Under the pieces are notes generated by a model, which did not search any database, was not told the origin of the DNA, and saw nothing but the letters and a program-made list of their open reading frames with translations. From NCBI GenBank assembly GCA_002067705.1, contig MVRL01000146.1, forward strand, positions 29,893-93,892: DNA of 64,000 nucleotides, in the 5' to 3' direction. This document shows positions 35,186 through 44,259 of the stretch, piece by piece; positions within the stretch are counted from its first letter, which is position 1, and each line of letters opens with the position of its first letter. Position numbers and translations under genes: made by a program. The DNA is from Methanosaeta sp. PtaU1.Bin112 (GTDB lineage Archaea; Halobacteriota; Methanosarcinia; Methanotrichales; Methanotrichaceae).

Positions 35186-35833
35186 TTAAGTTCTGACGCA
35201 ACCTGCCTGACCGCTCTGCGGAAGAATAAATCCAAGCGATTCGAGCGTCTTTTTCGCTCTTCCTCGTCCGTGCAGCAGCACCTCGGCCATATCCTCAGGA
35301 CGGTCGATGTCCGACCCCGCCCGGAAGGACTCGAAGACAGATGCCGCTAGGCCCGACTGCCTTGCATATTCCTGATGCCTGGGAAAGCTCAGCCCCCGGT
35401 AGCAGGTTCGAAATCGCGGGTTTCTGATGAGAATCATATTAGTCCCACCGCCTCTTCCCGGGCAGAGCACCACATCTCCAGGGCAGCTCAGAATTCCCGC
35501 TACATCACTTTGTGTCAGAAGAGCCAGATCCGACATGACGATGAGAATATCCGACGGCCATCCCAGCGACGCCTCTCCAGCGATAAATGAATTTAGAGCA
35601 TCATTCAGATCCAGCTCAGACTCCAGGATCTCAACATCACAGCCGACCTTCGCGGCGTCCAGTCCAGGCCGGGAGAGCACCGTCAGCCGGCCGAAGCCCG
35701 AGACCGCATCCAGAACATCCCTGAGCATGGCAAAAGCCAGGAGCCTTCGCCCCTCCGGTGTGAGGGCAGGAGCCAGACGGCTCTTGGCATTATTCAGCTT
35801 GAAAGGCACTACGATTCGAATCGGTCTCTGCAC
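35186..35833 (-). CDS. cofC: 2-phospho-L-lactate guanylyltransferase
   Basis: 215 residues from GTG at 35833 (MQRPIRIVVPFKLNNAKSRL). The nucleotidyltransferase phosphate loop is VVPFKLNNAKSRLAPAL near 8-24; later IVMSDLALL near 107 (metal Asp) and PGRGGGTNMILIRN near 130, as in CofC. It activates phospholactate with GTP to give the F420 precursor LPPG (in some archaea with other phospho-acids). The open frame extends upstream, but that part is cofE read in the wrong phase. It follows cofE by 32 bases. Confidence 0.83.
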   Translation of the reverse strand: MQRPIRIVVPFKLNNAKSRLAPALTPEGRRLLAFAMLRDVLDAVSGFGRLTVLSRPGLDAAKVGCDVEILESELDLNDALNSFIAGEASLGWPSDILIVMSDLALLTQSDVAGILSCPGDVVLCPGRGGGTNMILIRNPRFRTCYRGLSFPRHQEYARQSGLAASVFESFRAGSDIDRPEDMAEVLLHGRGRAKKTLESLGFILPQSGQAGCVRT

Positions 35834-35865
35834 GGGCGTGGCTATCCACTCCGGCCAATAAAATC

Positions 35866-36609
35866 CTATCTCTTCAGCCTGGGCCGGATCACATCTCGTT
35901 CCTCTGGCATGAAGACTGAGCTTTCGCCGGATCGGGGGTACTGTAGCCCCCTGAAGACGACCGCGGGAGTGCCGTCTCCTGCCTCGCCCATGAGCATATT
36001 GGCCATTGCCGCAATCTCGTCCACCACGGCCTCGAGCGTGATCTCCAGAGCCTTGCCATGCAGATCGCGCACGCCCCGCCAGTCGCGCAGAGGGGCTATC
36101 CCCGCCCAACCGATGGCAACGCCCGCCACCCCGGAACGGAACGGCCGGCCGCAGGTATCGGTGATGATAACGGCGCAGTCCTTTCCCAGGCGGGCGCGCA
36201 ACCGCTCTGCGCTCCCTGCCGGGTCTTCGGGCAGCAGCAATATTCGATCCGCTCCCACATTGGACTGATCTATTCCGGCGTTTACTCCCACATGGCCGAA
36301 GCGAGTCTGCACCAGCATAAAAGGCCGGTCGAGCAGGATGTCCGCCGATTCGTCCAACACTGCCTGCACGAACCTGGGATCTTTGCCGGTATTCCGGGCG
36401 ATTGCCGCTGCCCGGCTGCTGGGATGATAGTCCTCCAATTCCCGGAAACGACCCTCCGACTTGGCCACGATGGTGCTGGCAAGACAGAGCACATCCCCAT
36501 CTTGAAAATTAAAAAGAGATTTGACCAGTGAGGCGATATCATCGCCTTGCTTGATGATTGGCAGACCGGCAATGAGATAGCCCTGCATGGATGGCATCTG
36601 TGCAGTCAC
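35866..36609 (-). CDS. cofE: Coenzyme F420-0:L-glutamate ligase
   Basis: 247 residues. CofE motifs: GDVLCLASTIVAKSEGR near 39-54, RPFMLVQTRFGHVGVNAGIDQSNVG near 93-117, ITDTCGRPFRSGVAGVAIGWAG near 148-168. It adds glutamate residues to F420-0 using GTP (EC 6.3.2.31/34). The start is GTG at 36609, one base into the stop of the small gene upstream (TAGTG), so the two are coupled. cofC follows. F420 is the deazaflavin electron carrier of methanogenesis. Confidence 0.88.
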   Translation of the reverse strand: MTAQMPSMQGYLIAGLPIIKQGDDIASLVKSLFNFQDGDVLCLASTIVAKSEGRFRELEDYHPSSRAAAIARNTGKDPRFVQAVLDESADILLDRPFMLVQTRFGHVGVNAGIDQSNVGADRILLLPEDPAGSAERLRARLGKDCAVIITDTCGRPFRSGVAGVAIGWAGIAPLRDWRGVRDLHGKALEITLEAVVDEIAAMANMLMGEAGDGTPAVVFRGLQYPRSGESSVFMPEERDVIRPRLKR

Positions 36610-36842
36610 TATTTGAACCGTTCCTCATAAGGCATCCTGCTTAGACGATAGAGCCTGGCCTGGACCAGGAGGTCGAGCAGATATGAGTAATTCTCGGCGA
36701 CGATCGCCGTCCTATTCTCGCTCCTCTCTAGCCAGGGAAGACCACCATAATTTTGGGCATATTCCATCCAGAAGGCTGGCGGGGAGAACTCAAGCAGATA
36801 CTTGTTCTCCTCGCTAAATGTCAGGGTGATCTTCTCTTCCAT
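36609..36842 (-). CDS. Small conserved-looking protein between cofE and aIF2-beta, unknown function
   Basis: 77 residues: MEEKITLTFSEENKYLLEF, then a middle FWMEYAQNYGGLPWL and a C-terminal helix rich in Leu/Arg. No cysteine, no membrane segment. It starts immediately after the aIF2-beta stop (abutting at 36842/36843) and its stop overlaps the cofE start, so it is firmly within an operon of translation and cofactor genes. Function unknown. Confidence 0.6.
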   Translation of the reverse strand: MEEKITLTFSEENKYLLEFSPPAFWMEYAQNYGGLPWLERSENRTAIVAENYSYLLDLLVQARLYRLSRMPYEERFK

Positions 36843-37472
36843 CTAAGATCCCTTGCCAGTTCGCTCCACAACCTCTGCAAAGGCCAGGGTTCCGCTGATC
36901 TTCTTGATCTTGGCTTTAACGATCTCGCCCTTGACTGCGCTGGGCACGAAGATGAGATACTTATCCACCTTAGCTATGCCATCGCCTTTATTGCCCACAG
37001 ACTCAATGCGCAGCTCATAGGTTTCTCCCTCTTCGATGACATCCTTTTGGACGATTGTCGAAGCCTTTCTCTTCCTAACCGGACGATGAGCGCCACACGC
37101 ATCGCACTTGAGAGTCAGAACGCGATCGCTTTTGATGAGGTGAGTATCGGGCAGCCTGCACTCTGTGCAGACTACGTACTCCTCGAAATAGGACTCTATC
37201 TGGCGGGCAATAGCAGCCTCGCCGAACTTGCCCTGAAAGACGCCGCGCTGCCCGTCGATCTTGCCAGCTGTGCCCATCTCCTGGAGCAAATACTTCATAA
37301 GATGCTCAGGCTCGCGATTAAGGGTGTCAGCGATAATCCCGAAGTTCTCAAGCACGGTGGTCTTGCCCTCGTAAAAAACCTTCGCGGAAGGTATGACGAA
37401 CCGCTCCTTGGACTCTCGAGTGGCCGGCATCTTCTTCATGGCCCGATCCAGGCCCGCTAAATAATCATCCAT
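36843..37472 (-). CDS. eif2b: Translation initiation factor aIF2-beta with C-terminal TRAM domain
   Basis: 209 residues. The aIF2-beta core has the central alpha/beta domain ([43 protein letters not shown]) and a four-cysteine zinc ribbon CTEC/CDAC near 100-125. Residues about 145-205 add a TRAM RNA-binding domain ([41 protein letters not shown]), a fusion found in Methanosarcinales. It is part of the factor that brings initiator tRNA to the ribosome. Located after rpl10e on the same strand. Confidence 0.9.
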   Translation of the reverse strand: MDDYLAGLDRAMKKMPATRESKERFVIPSAKVFYEGKTTVLENFGIIADTLNREPEHLMKYLLQEMGTAGKIDGQRGVFQGKFGEAAIARQIESYFEEYVVCTECRLPDTHLIKSDRVLTLKCDACGAHRPVRKRKASTIVQKDVIEEGETYELRIESVGNKGDGIAKVDKYLIFVPSAVKGEIVKAKIKKISGTLAFAEVVERTGKGS

Positions 37473-37485
37473 CCAGATACCTTAA

Positions 37486-38001
37486 TTATTTTATTAATTC
37501 CTGGCCCGATTCGACTATGATCTGAATCGGTGTCGGCAACTTATGTCCTGCTCTTGTCAATGCTATCTTAGCATCGTTAAGATATGAAATAGGCACTCCT
37601 ACAGTAAAGAGCTTCTGGCCTGCTTCAACTCTGGCTGCGGTTCCCACAGCCTTGCCGAAAGCCATCCTCATGCCGCTGGAGACACGGTCTGCGCCTGCTC
37701 CTGTGGCCTGCTTATTCTCCCTGATTACATGGTGGGGATAAGTCCTCAGCTTGAGATGGAAATTTGTTCTGCCTGCTACCTTCAAGAGGTAACGGTTAGC
37801 TGAGACTCTGGCCGCTTCAAGAGCAGTATGCCTGATCTGGCAGGGCTCCCTGACCACAAGTGTTAGCTTGACGGGAAAATCTTCCGTCAAATTTCCCATA
37901 TCATAGTGCACGACTTTGCTTCCAGGAACGCCACCCATGTATCTTCTGCGGGTGTAGGGCCGTTCCCTTCTTCTATACATGCTTGCTGGCTTGCGTGTCA
38001 A
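37486..38001 (-). CDS. rpl10e: Ribosomal protein L10e (uL16)
   Basis: 171 residues. Starts [28 protein letters not shown] and keeps the family phrases [22 protein letters not shown] and [24 protein letters not shown] large-subunit protein near the peptidyl-transferase centre. The start is TTG at 38001 preceded by GGAGG, a weak start codon for a highly expressed gene. A TATA box lies about 50 bases upstream. Confidence 0.93.
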   Translation of the reverse strand: MTRKPASMYRRRERPYTRRRYMGGVPGSKVVHYDMGNLTEDFPVKLTLVVREPCQIRHTALEAARVSANRYLLKVAGRTNFHLKLRTYPHHVIRENKQATGAGADRVSSGMRMAFGKAVGTAARVEAGQKLFTVGVPISYLNDAKIALTRAGHKLPTPIQIIVESGQELIK

Positions 38002-38049
38002 AACGAAATTCCTCCAATAATCCTGAGATTGGTCCTAATATGCACCTTG

Positions 38050-38058
38050 CTTATAAGG
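38050..38058 (-). promoter_or_regulatory. TATA box for the rpl10e operon
   Basis: On the minus strand CCTTATAAG, preceded by purine-rich AA as BRE. It lies about 52 bases before the TTG start, giving a predicted transcript start near 38026 and a leader that contains the GGAGG site. Confidence 0.5.
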
Positions 38059-38089
38059 TTTGGCCTTAACCGCCGACAAATTTCCCCCC

Positions 38090-39337
38090 TTACACCGTGA
38101 TGGGTGTGGAGTGGGATATCTCTCCGGCAAGTGGCGTATTCATGATAGTGCGAACATCTTGGGCATCCCTGGCATTGGCAACTGCCCACATGAGCTTGAC
38201 GAGGGCCGTCTCAGGCAGCAGATCCTCACCTTCAATCGCTCCTGCATCCAGCATGTAGCGTCCCGTATCATATACACGATCGCATATTCTGCCTCGCAGG
38301 CATTGAGAGGTTATAACCACGGGGATGTTCTCATCTGTGGCTCTTTTGATGCCGTTTATCCAATCGGATGCCACGTGGCCTAGGCCTGTTCCCTCAAGCA
38401 CTATGCCACGATACCCTTTATCAATATAGTAGTTCAGGATCTCCGCCGAAGATCCGGGTGTGTACTTGACCAGAGCGCAATGCGACTCAAGCTTGTCCAT
38501 GACTGCCAGCTCCACCTCTCCGCGTCGCCGGTAATGCCTAAAGGTCTCGATCTTTCTGGTGAGGTAGTCCACCTTTCCGAGCGGTGGCTGATTCATGCTC
38601 TGGAAAGCGTCCCTGCGTGATGTGTGCATCTTTCGAACCCTCGTACCGCGATGGATTGAGCAGTAATCGTCGTTGGTTGTGCCGTGCATTACCACACATA
38701 CCTCGGCAATATCGCTGATGGCGACAGTTGCCGCACAGACGGCATTCATGGAGGCGTCGCTGCTGGGACGATCGGAACTCCTCTGCGAGCCGACGATGAC
38801 AACAGGTACCGGCGTCTTGAGCATGAAGGAGAGCGCCGCAGCCGTGTACATCATGGTATCCGTGCCGTGGGTTATGATCACGCCTTCTGCGCCGGAACGA
38901 ATCTCCTCGGCTACAGATTGCGCGAGCTTTATCCAGTATTCAGCTCGCATGTTCTCGCTCAAGATCTGATATATGACGCGAGCGCGATAGTTGGCGATCT
39001 CTTCCAGCTCGGGGATTGCGGATATGATCTCGCCTGCAGAGAACTGGCTGGTCACAGCACCAGTTCGATAATCGACCTTGCTGGCAATTGTTCCTCCGGT
39101 GGATAGAATAGAGACCTGAGGAAGACCCTCTCTGGACTGCAAAGTCCTGATATTGCCTATCGGCTTGCTTTCCTGGCTCTTTTGCAGGAGCTGTATCTCG
39201 CACTCATCGGCGGACAATCCTATATTGTAGCCGTTTTTCAGCTTTATAACCAGATATCCTTGGCGCCGGCTAGGCATGAGCACTCCCTCATAGCTTGTGC
39301 CGTTCCTCTTTACGGAGATTCTGTCTCCTAGCTGCAT
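38090..39337 (-). CDS. gatD: Glu-tRNA(Gln) amidotransferase subunit D
   Basis: 415 residues. An N-terminal domain (1-85) unique to GatD, with the [20 protein letters not shown] barrel, precedes an L-asparaginase-like domain: [12 protein letters not shown] near 79 (first catalytic Thr), [14 protein letters not shown] near 155 (second Thr and Asp), and the lysine region near 232. It frees ammonia from glutamine (or Asn) for GatE, which amidates Glu-tRNA(Gln); gatE is not in the window. Works with the non-discriminating GluRS encoded here. Confidence 0.92.
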   Translation of the reverse strand: MQLGDRISVKRNGTSYEGVLMPSRRQGYLVIKLKNGYNIGLSADECEIQLLQKSQESKPIGNIRTLQSREGLPQVSILSTGGTIASKVDYRTGAVTSQFSAGEIISAIPELEEIANYRARVIYQILSENMRAEYWIKLAQSVAEEIRSGAEGVIITHGTDTMMYTAAALSFMLKTPVPVVIVGSQRSSDRPSSDASMNAVCAATVAISDIAEVCVVMHGTTNDDYCSIHRGTRVRKMHTSRRDAFQSMNQPPLGKVDYLTRKIETFRHYRRRGEVELAVMDKLESHCALVKYTPGSSAEILNYYIDKGYRGIVLEGTGLGHVASDWINGIKRATDENIPVVITSQCLRGRICDRVYDTGRYMLDAGAIEGEDLLPETALVKLMWAVANARDAQDVRTIMNTPLAGEISHSTPITV

Positions 39338-39458
39338 TTTAGACTCACCAGATCCGCATTGACCCCTCCCATTCTATGCTAGGGATCTAAAAACGTTGCC
39401 CTTGATGTCTGGAGAGATGGTGAAGATTAATAGAGAAGGACAGGGCAAAAAGGGCGGT

Positions 39459-39992
39459 ATGATCAATTTTGTGACAAGCAATAAAGGCAAGTACGCTGAG
39501 GCGCAGGCAATATTAGGAGATCTCGTGCAAATGGACATCGGTTATACTGAGATCCAGGCAGATACTTTGGAAGAGGTGGCCATTTATGGCATGAAAGAGG
39601 TCGCCCTTCGCCTGAAGGGAGCGGTGATGCTCGAAGACGCAGGGCTTTTCGTCCAGGCTCTGCGAGGATTTCCTGGGGTTTATTCAGCGTACGTGCAAAA
39701 GACGATAGGCAACGCCGGGATACTCCGGCTTATGGAGGGCGAGAAGAATCGATCGGCTTATTTCAAGTCGGTTGTCGCCTATGCTGAACCGGGCATGCAA
39801 ACCATGATCTTCTCAGGAGAGGTTTATGGGCAGATCGGCTTTGAGGCACGGGGAAGCCAAGGATTTGGGTATGATCCTATATTCTATGTGGACGGAATGA
39901 GTCTGGCGGAGATTGATCTGGAGAAGAAGAATCAAATATCCCATCGCGCTAAATCCATGCGCGCTCTTGATGATTGGCTGCACAAATGCTAA
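39459..39992 (+). CDS. XTP/dITP diphosphatase (Ham1/RdgB)
   Basis: 177 residues from ATG 39459 (MINFVTSNKGKYAEA), preceded by AGGGCGG; a frame opening 21 codons earlier adds a segment unlike the family. Motifs: TSNKGKYAEA (6-15), the EDAGLFVQAL segment with catalytic acids near 65, and GFGYDPIFYVDG near 136. It removes non-canonical nucleotides (dITP, XTP) as monophosphates. Divergent from gatD. Confidence 0.83.
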   Translation: MINFVTSNKGKYAEAQAILGDLVQMDIGYTEIQADTLEEVAIYGMKEVALRLKGAVMLEDAGLFVQALRGFPGVYSAYVQKTIGNAGILRLMEGEKNRSAYFKSVVAYAEPGMQTMIFSGEVYGQIGFEARGSQGFGYDPIFYVDGMSLAEIDLEKKNQISHRAKSMRALDDWLHKC

Positions 39993-40229
39993 ATTTTTTA
40001 TATATTTTTGAATCGCAATTTATTTGCTATTTATTATCTAATAGACCATTTAGATCATTAGCTTGTGCATAAACTTATATAGTAATAATATATAGCTACT
40101 GTAATAACATTCATCATTATAGTTGGATGGCAGGATATCGTACTAGATGTGAGATTCGTTTATGGACGGATTAGCTGGTCACAATCGTCTATATGAGATA
40201 ATATGAGCAATAGTATCTAGGAGATGCAG

Positions 40230-40361
40230 ATGATGGATTATGTATCGGTCTCGTTGGCGCTTCTTGGAGGTCTTTTTCTTTGGTGGTCGTTTCTTGCCAT
40301 CTCAGGATTGAAGAGATCCAAGCGGTGCGAGGAAATCAACTCTAAAGTCTATCCGAAATAG
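40230..40361 (+). CDS. Single-pass membrane peptide, 43 residues
   Basis: Starts at ATG 40230 with a GGAG ribosome site at 40220-40223 (ATG 40224 is also in frame). One hydrophobic helix (about residues 5-25, with GGLFLWWSF in the middle) followed by a basic, charged tail. No family recognised. It sits in a region with no other gene between the ITPase and the small minus-strand gene. The ribosome site and strict membrane pattern support coding, but it is short. Confidence 0.45.
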   Translation: MMDYVSVSLALLGGLFLWWSFLAISGLKRSKRCEEINSKVYPK

Positions 40362-40422
40362 AAGAGATATCCATTTCCAGATGCAGAAAAAAGAAAGTGC
40401 ATTCCAGAGCCCTGTCGCATTT

Positions 40423-40692
40423 TCACCTCCGTTTCTTCTCCAGGGCACAGCGAGGCAGCATCTTGTCATCGATCATTTTTATATAGGGCGCCTGTACCGC
40501 AGAGATATAGACCTTGCGATCACCTACAGATATGACCTGATCTGTTTTCTTAGGTGGGCTGATCCTGATAGAGAAGATCAGTGGTCCTTCACAGGTGGTA
40601 GCCACGCGCAAGTCGGTAGAGCGGGCGCGAATATACTCTTCCATTTCGGCAGTGATCTTGAAGGTATAGGGCTTGGCAGTCATTGACCTCAA
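40423..40692 (-). CDS. Small conserved archaeal protein, HesB-like fold possible
   Basis: 89 residues. It begins with a short strand-helix (YTFKITAEMEEYIRAR), then DLRVATTCEGPLIF with the single cysteine, then KVYISAVQAPYIKMIDDKM. The order of a helix, a Cys turn and a later strand is like the HesB/IscA fold, but only one cysteine remains, so a metal role is unproven. Divergent from the secreted CARDB-like gene. Confidence 0.5.
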   Translation of the reverse strand: MRSMTAKPYTFKITAEMEEYIRARSTDLRVATTCEGPLIFSIRISPPKKTDQVISVGDRKVYISAVQAPYIKMIDDKMLPRCALEKKRR

Positions 40693-40767
40693 GATCTCTC
40701 AAGCATATATTTAGGGATTTGTTTCCGCCCAAAACGGTTATATCTACATTTTTCTTTCTCAATTGCC

Positions 40768-41313
40768 ATGAAGGTATGGAATAATATCTCAAAGATGACT
40801 ATGCTTCTTTGCATCTTCTTATTGTTGGCCTCGTCTGCAGACTCCCAGATGAACCGGGATAGTCCTCTTCTGGGTAGCAAGCTTCCCAGGACGGATGATC
40901 AGAGCGTTGGGGGCCAGGGCCTGCAGTCTGCATCTCCGATTGTGATCTCTGCACCTTTCAACAATCAAGCTATCTCTGACCTGTCGATATCTGCGGATCT
41001 GAACAATACCGCCTGCAATATCGTCTCATTCCAGCTTACTCTAACTCCGTCTCCCAGCGGATCAACCGGGTATCAGCCGGTAAAGGTAAGAGTGCTGGAA
41101 AACCGTCTGGGTACGCCCACTGCAGTTGCTGAGCTTACGTTTCTCATGCCGGTTGCGGGCGGCTCTCTGCATGAAACTATCGGCTTTTCCAGCGCCACTT
41201 CGTCGGCTGGATGCGGCTGTACAAATGAGATCACTGTGACAGCTGATCCGGACAATCAAATCACGGAGACCAATGAAGGAAACAATGTCTTAACCATAAG
41301 CGGAACTTGCTAG
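40768..41313 (+). CDS. Exported protein with CARDB-like domain
   Basis: 181 residues. Signal peptide (residues about 9-26, ending SADSQ). The C-terminal half is a beta-sandwich with the typical ending DPDNQITETNEGNN, which is the CARDB (cell-adhesion related) pattern, and cysteines in CGC and the final SGTC. Likely a small surface or adhesion protein. Confidence 0.55.
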   Translation: MKVWNNISKMTMLLCIFLLLASSADSQMNRDSPLLGSKLPRTDDQSVGGQGLQSASPIVISAPFNNQAISDLSISADLNNTACNIVSFQLTLTPSPSGSTGYQPVKVRVLENRLGTPTAVAELTFLMPVAGGSLHETIGFSSATSSAGCGCTNEITVTADPDNQITETNEGNNVLTISGTC

Positions 41314-41428
41314 AATTTTTTATGCATGACATGGGTGGCAAGAGCCATCCATCTCCTTCAACATTTTAAAAACAACGGTAATTTTTTAAATTAGAACAGC
41401 GAATAAGGATACTACATCGGGGAGAAAC

Positions 41429-41692
41429 ATGAAGCTGATAGCTGATGATATAAATTCGGATTTGTCCGATATATTTGGCTCCATTAGGATTCTGGCGCCT
41501 GAGATCTGGTGTTCAGGTCAACGCAATTTGATTCTTCCTCAAAAATTAGGGGATTTAGAAAAACCCGAGTATCTGGATCAGGTGAGGAGAAAGATCACGG
41601 AACTCAAGCAGTTGCATGATATGCTTGACGATGGCCTAATAACTCAGACCCAGTATCTATCTCGAAAAGCAAAAATCATTGCCGGTAGATGA
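41429..41692 (+). CDS. Short SHOCT-domain protein
   Basis: 87 residues. The last 30 residues ELKQLHDMLDDGLITQTQYLSRKAKIIAG match the SHOCT motif (short C-terminal helical hairpin, L-x-x-L-x-x-L-x-x-x-G-x-I-T-x-x-E/Q-Y). The N-terminal part is unknown. SHOCT is usually an oligomerisation or attachment tail. A GGGGAG ribosome site lies before the ATG. Confidence 0.55.
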   Translation: MKLIADDINSDLSDIFGSIRILAPEIWCSGQRNLILPQKLGDLEKPEYLDQVRRKITELKQLHDMLDDGLITQTQYLSRKAKIIAGR

Positions 41693-41826
41693 TTAATTCC
41701 AGTTATGTTCCATCATCATTCGGCTTTGATTGCCTGGCATTTCTGTAGAATATGCCACCATTAGAACAACCGATTAATCTTTAAAGAGAAGGGGCAGGTT
41801 AATAAATAGTGGCAGCTTATGGTTAA

Positions 41827-42078
41827 GTGATGGAAATGTCTGAAGATGAAAAGCCCACTACAAGACAATCTTTGCCGCAATTCATTCCCAAATTAAAAGG
41901 CAAAAAAGTTATAATTAGACTGGTCTCAGGAGGCCAACCGGTCACGGGAACCATTGACTCGTTCAACTCCTATGAGATCCTTCTCTTGACCGCAAAGGGT
42001 GAAATACTGGTCTTCAAGCACGCCATAGCCACGATTGAGGTCGTGGATGAGCCAAGAGGTTATAAGCCAAATCTCTAG
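41827..42078 (+). CDS. Hfq-like Sm-fold RNA-binding protein
   Basis: 83 residues. After a charged N-terminus (1-25) comes a five-strand Sm fold: KKVIIRLVSGGQPVTGTIDSFNSYEILLL resembles Sm1 (with the G-x-I-x-x-F pattern of Hfq) and the ending VFKHAIATIEV is very close to the Hfq Sm2 motif (Y/F-KHAI). The ring-forming KHAI lines the RNA site in bacterial Hfq. Archaeal Hfq-like proteins are rarer than Lsm proteins. The start may be GTG at 41827 or an ATG just after it. Role probably small-RNA or mRNA binding. Confidence 0.65.
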   Translation: MMEMSEDEKPTTRQSLPQFIPKLKGKKVIIRLVSGGQPVTGTIDSFNSYEILLLTAKGEILVFKHAIATIEVVDEPRGYKPNL

Positions 42079-42165
42079 ATTTATGATTTTCCAGATTATG
42101 GTCGCTAATATGAAAGCCATTGATCCTAATATCGTTATTTGCTATTGCATGCATGTAAGGAATAC

Positions 42166-42912
42166 ATGAGCCTGAAGGTTATAATGCTAGGGACAGGCGT
42201 GGGCATCCCCCAGCCCGGACGCTCGCAGTCGGCGATATTGGTGGAGAATGATGATAGTGCTCTGCTCCTGGATTGCGGAGCGGGCACACTCTTGCGTCTG
42301 GATGAGGTGGGACATGACCTGGAAGCGCTGGACAGCGTGCTGCTCACGCATCTTCATCTGGACCATGTCTCCGACCTGCTGGCTCTGGCCAATGCTCGCT
42401 TTCTGGCAGATCTGCCTGCTCTGCATGTCTTCGGGCCAATGGGCACCGAGGCATATTTTAGGATCGCCAAGAGCGTTTATCCCAACCTCGATAAGATGAG
42501 TGCAGCTATCCAGGAGCTCAAGCCGATGGACTCCTTTGCCCTGAAGGGCTTTGATATCTTTGCCGAGGAGGCACGTCACAGTGTAACGGCTCTTGCCTAC
42601 CGACTGGAATCAGAGGATAAGGCGATCGTCTACTCTGGGGACACTGAGCCCTGCCCGCGTGTGGCAAATCTCGCGAAAGAGGTCGACTTGCTCATTCACG
42701 AATGTTCCTTTCCTGAGCCATTCGATGTCACCAACCACACCACGCCCAAAAAGCTGGGCAGCATGATTCGGAACCTGGGCATCAAACGGGTGGTGCTCAC
42801 GCACCTTTACCCGCAGGCTCAGGGATGCGAAGATGAGATGGCTGAGCAGGTGATCGCTCTCTCGGGATCGCCGACGATCGTTGCCTGGGATATGATGAGC
42901 GTTGTGATTTGA
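42166..42912 (+). CDS. Metallo-beta-lactamase-fold hydrolase, RNase Z-like
   Basis: 248 residues from ATG 42166 (MSLKVIMLGTGVG), with AAGGA about eight bases before it; a frame from TTG 42139 adds only nine residues. The zinc motif HLHLDHVSD near 62-70 (HxHxDH) and SGDTEPCP near 157 match the MBL fold, with GTGVGIPQPGRSQSA at the start as in RNase Z relatives. The exosite of true tRNase Z is not clear. Hydrolase of an unknown phosphodiester or thioester. Confidence 0.72.
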   Translation: MSLKVIMLGTGVGIPQPGRSQSAILVENDDSALLLDCGAGTLLRLDEVGHDLEALDSVLLTHLHLDHVSDLLALANARFLADLPALHVFGPMGTEAYFRIAKSVYPNLDKMSAAIQELKPMDSFALKGFDIFAEEARHSVTALAYRLESEDKAIVYSGDTEPCPRVANLAKEVDLLIHECSFPEPFDVTNHTTPKKLGSMIRNLGIKRVVLTHLYPQAQGCEDEMAEQVIALSGSPTIVAWDMMSVVI

Positions 42913-42921
42913 TTGACTATT

Positions 42922-43752
42922 TTATTCTACTGATTTCAGCTTCTCTGCCATCTCAAGGCTTTCATTGGCTTGCTCGTATTTGCCCATCCTCTCCAGAGCA
43001 TAGGCCCTCTCCTCCCAGGCTCTGACATTGGACTGATTGCGGGCGATAATATCGTCGTATGATTTCACAGCTTTATCCCATCTTCCCATGCTGCCGGAGA
43101 TGATGGCGCTGTCAAAATCATCCTGATCGCGGCCCGCTTCTCCTTTGATGGAATCCTCGACTGCGTAGACCAGAAATCCGGCAACGAGAAGGATCACTGT
43201 TAAAAAGCCCAATACAACAAGAGACGCGCTTAAAAACATCGCCTGGTCGATAGGTCTCCTCTTCCCGTGGCCCTCTTCCGCATCAGCCTGTCCGAGAATG
43301 GACCTCAGCCCCTGGGGGCTGATCAGGGCGAGCAGCCCGGCTGCAGTGAGAAGAACGCCGGGAGCAGTCCACATGACCCATCCTAGAAGGCCGAGAAAAG
43401 GAATCCAGGCGATGTATCCGATCGGAAAGCCCAGCAGGCCGCAGCCGAGAAGGAGCCAGGCGGCTTTTTTTCGGTTTCTGGTGTAGAAAACCGCTCCGGC
43501 GATTGCTGCCAAGCTGAGCAGCAGAAAGACGATTCCTCCTGCCTGGATAAGTTCGCTCCAGCCGTGGGGAATGTGCGATGATGAGCCGCCTATTATCGAG
43601 GCTATGATATCAAAAGCGGCGATGAACAGCCCGACCAGTCCTCCCAGGACGGCAAGGACCTGGATGGTGAGGCGGCCCAGGCGGTCGTCGTGTTCCTGCG
43701 GTTCCTGTGTTTCTGCAGATGCTAATTTCTTTTCATCGTCATTGAGGACCAT
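42922..43752 (-). CDS. Membrane protein with C-terminal TPR
   Basis: 276 residues from ATG 43752 (MVLNDDEKK), preceded by GGTGGC; the longer frame upstream adds a stretch unlike coding sequence. Five or six membrane helices (about 30-205), then an outward or inward tail with two TPR units (ISGSMGRWDKAVKSYDDIIARNQSNVRAWEERAYALERMGKYEQANESLEMAEK). No known family for the membrane part. Convergent with the MBL-fold gene. Confidence 0.55.
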   Translation of the reverse strand: MVLNDDEKKLASAETQEPQEHDDRLGRLTIQVLAVLGGLVGLFIAAFDIIASIIGGSSSHIPHGWSELIQAGGIVFLLLSLAAIAGAVFYTRNRKKAAWLLLGCGLLGFPIGYIAWIPFLGLLGWVMWTAPGVLLTAAGLLALISPQGLRSILGQADAEEGHGKRRPIDQAMFLSASLVVLGFLTVILLVAGFLVYAVEDSIKGEAGRDQDDFDSAIISGSMGRWDKAVKSYDDIIARNQSNVRAWEERAYALERMGKYEQANESLEMAEKLKSVE

Positions 43753-43901
43753 ATTGTTGCCACCGGGAGTCTGGAATCGGTTATGCCGTCTGCGATAGGT
43801 TGGGGAAGCGGCTTTGCATCTCGCAACGTATCCTTCATGTGAAGGCATGCAGGCAGAAATCGCCTTTGCAAAAGGATAAGAATGAGCCGGATGTTGTCAT
43901 T

Positions 43902-44138
43902 TTAATCAGAAGCGGCGCTCAATATCTCATCAAATTTTTTATGTATGCCTTCTTTTCCTTTCTCCATAGTAATGACATATCCGCGGCGAGTTACAATTTG
44001 ACTGCATAAATCCCTTGCACGACTCATAGCTTCCTCTTTGGTATCGCATTGTAGCGATGCCCTCTCGCCTGCATGAGGCTTTCCCACATTCCAGCCCCTT
44101 TTTGGATTGCGAATAACATGCCTCTTTTTTCTTGCCAT
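43902..44138 (-). CDS. Small DUF2188-like protein
   Basis: 78 residues, strongly basic N-terminus (MARKKRHVIRNPKRGWNV). The order of HVIRNPKRGWNVGKPHAGERASLQCDTKEEAMSRARDLCSQ follows the DUF2188 pattern (HVV-x-x-x-GGW-x-V, then an 'AT' helix with EA). Expected to be a small two-layer fold of unknown function. A clean TATA box and no room for a leader show direct expression. Confidence 0.6.
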   Translation of the reverse strand: MARKKRHVIRNPKRGWNVGKPHAGERASLQCDTKEEAMSRARDLCSQIVTRRGYVITMEKGKEGIHKKFDEILSAASD

Positions 44139-44160
44139 TAATGATATATTATCACATAAT

Positions 44161-44170
44161 GATATATAAA
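44161..44170 (-). promoter_or_regulatory. TATA box for a leaderless transcript of the DUF2188-like gene
   Basis: On the minus strand TTTATATATC, centred 27 bases before the ATG at 44138. The archaeal TATA-to-start distance then places transcription start at the ATG itself. A direct repeat TAATGATATA lies at 44139-44148 and 44158-44167. Confidence 0.55.
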
Positions 44171-44259
44171 CGAAAGGCCTGGAATTGTTGCCAATGCAAA
44201 TGAGAATGATTCGTCCACTTTCAAAAATATTAGATTGAGATTCAGATGGTCTCTTTTTT

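Noticed and set aside
35834..36109. N-terminal extension of cofC by about 90 codons
   Set aside because: That stretch is the 3' part of cofE in another phase and is Arg/Gly-rich; the GTG at 35833 gives a normal CofC start.
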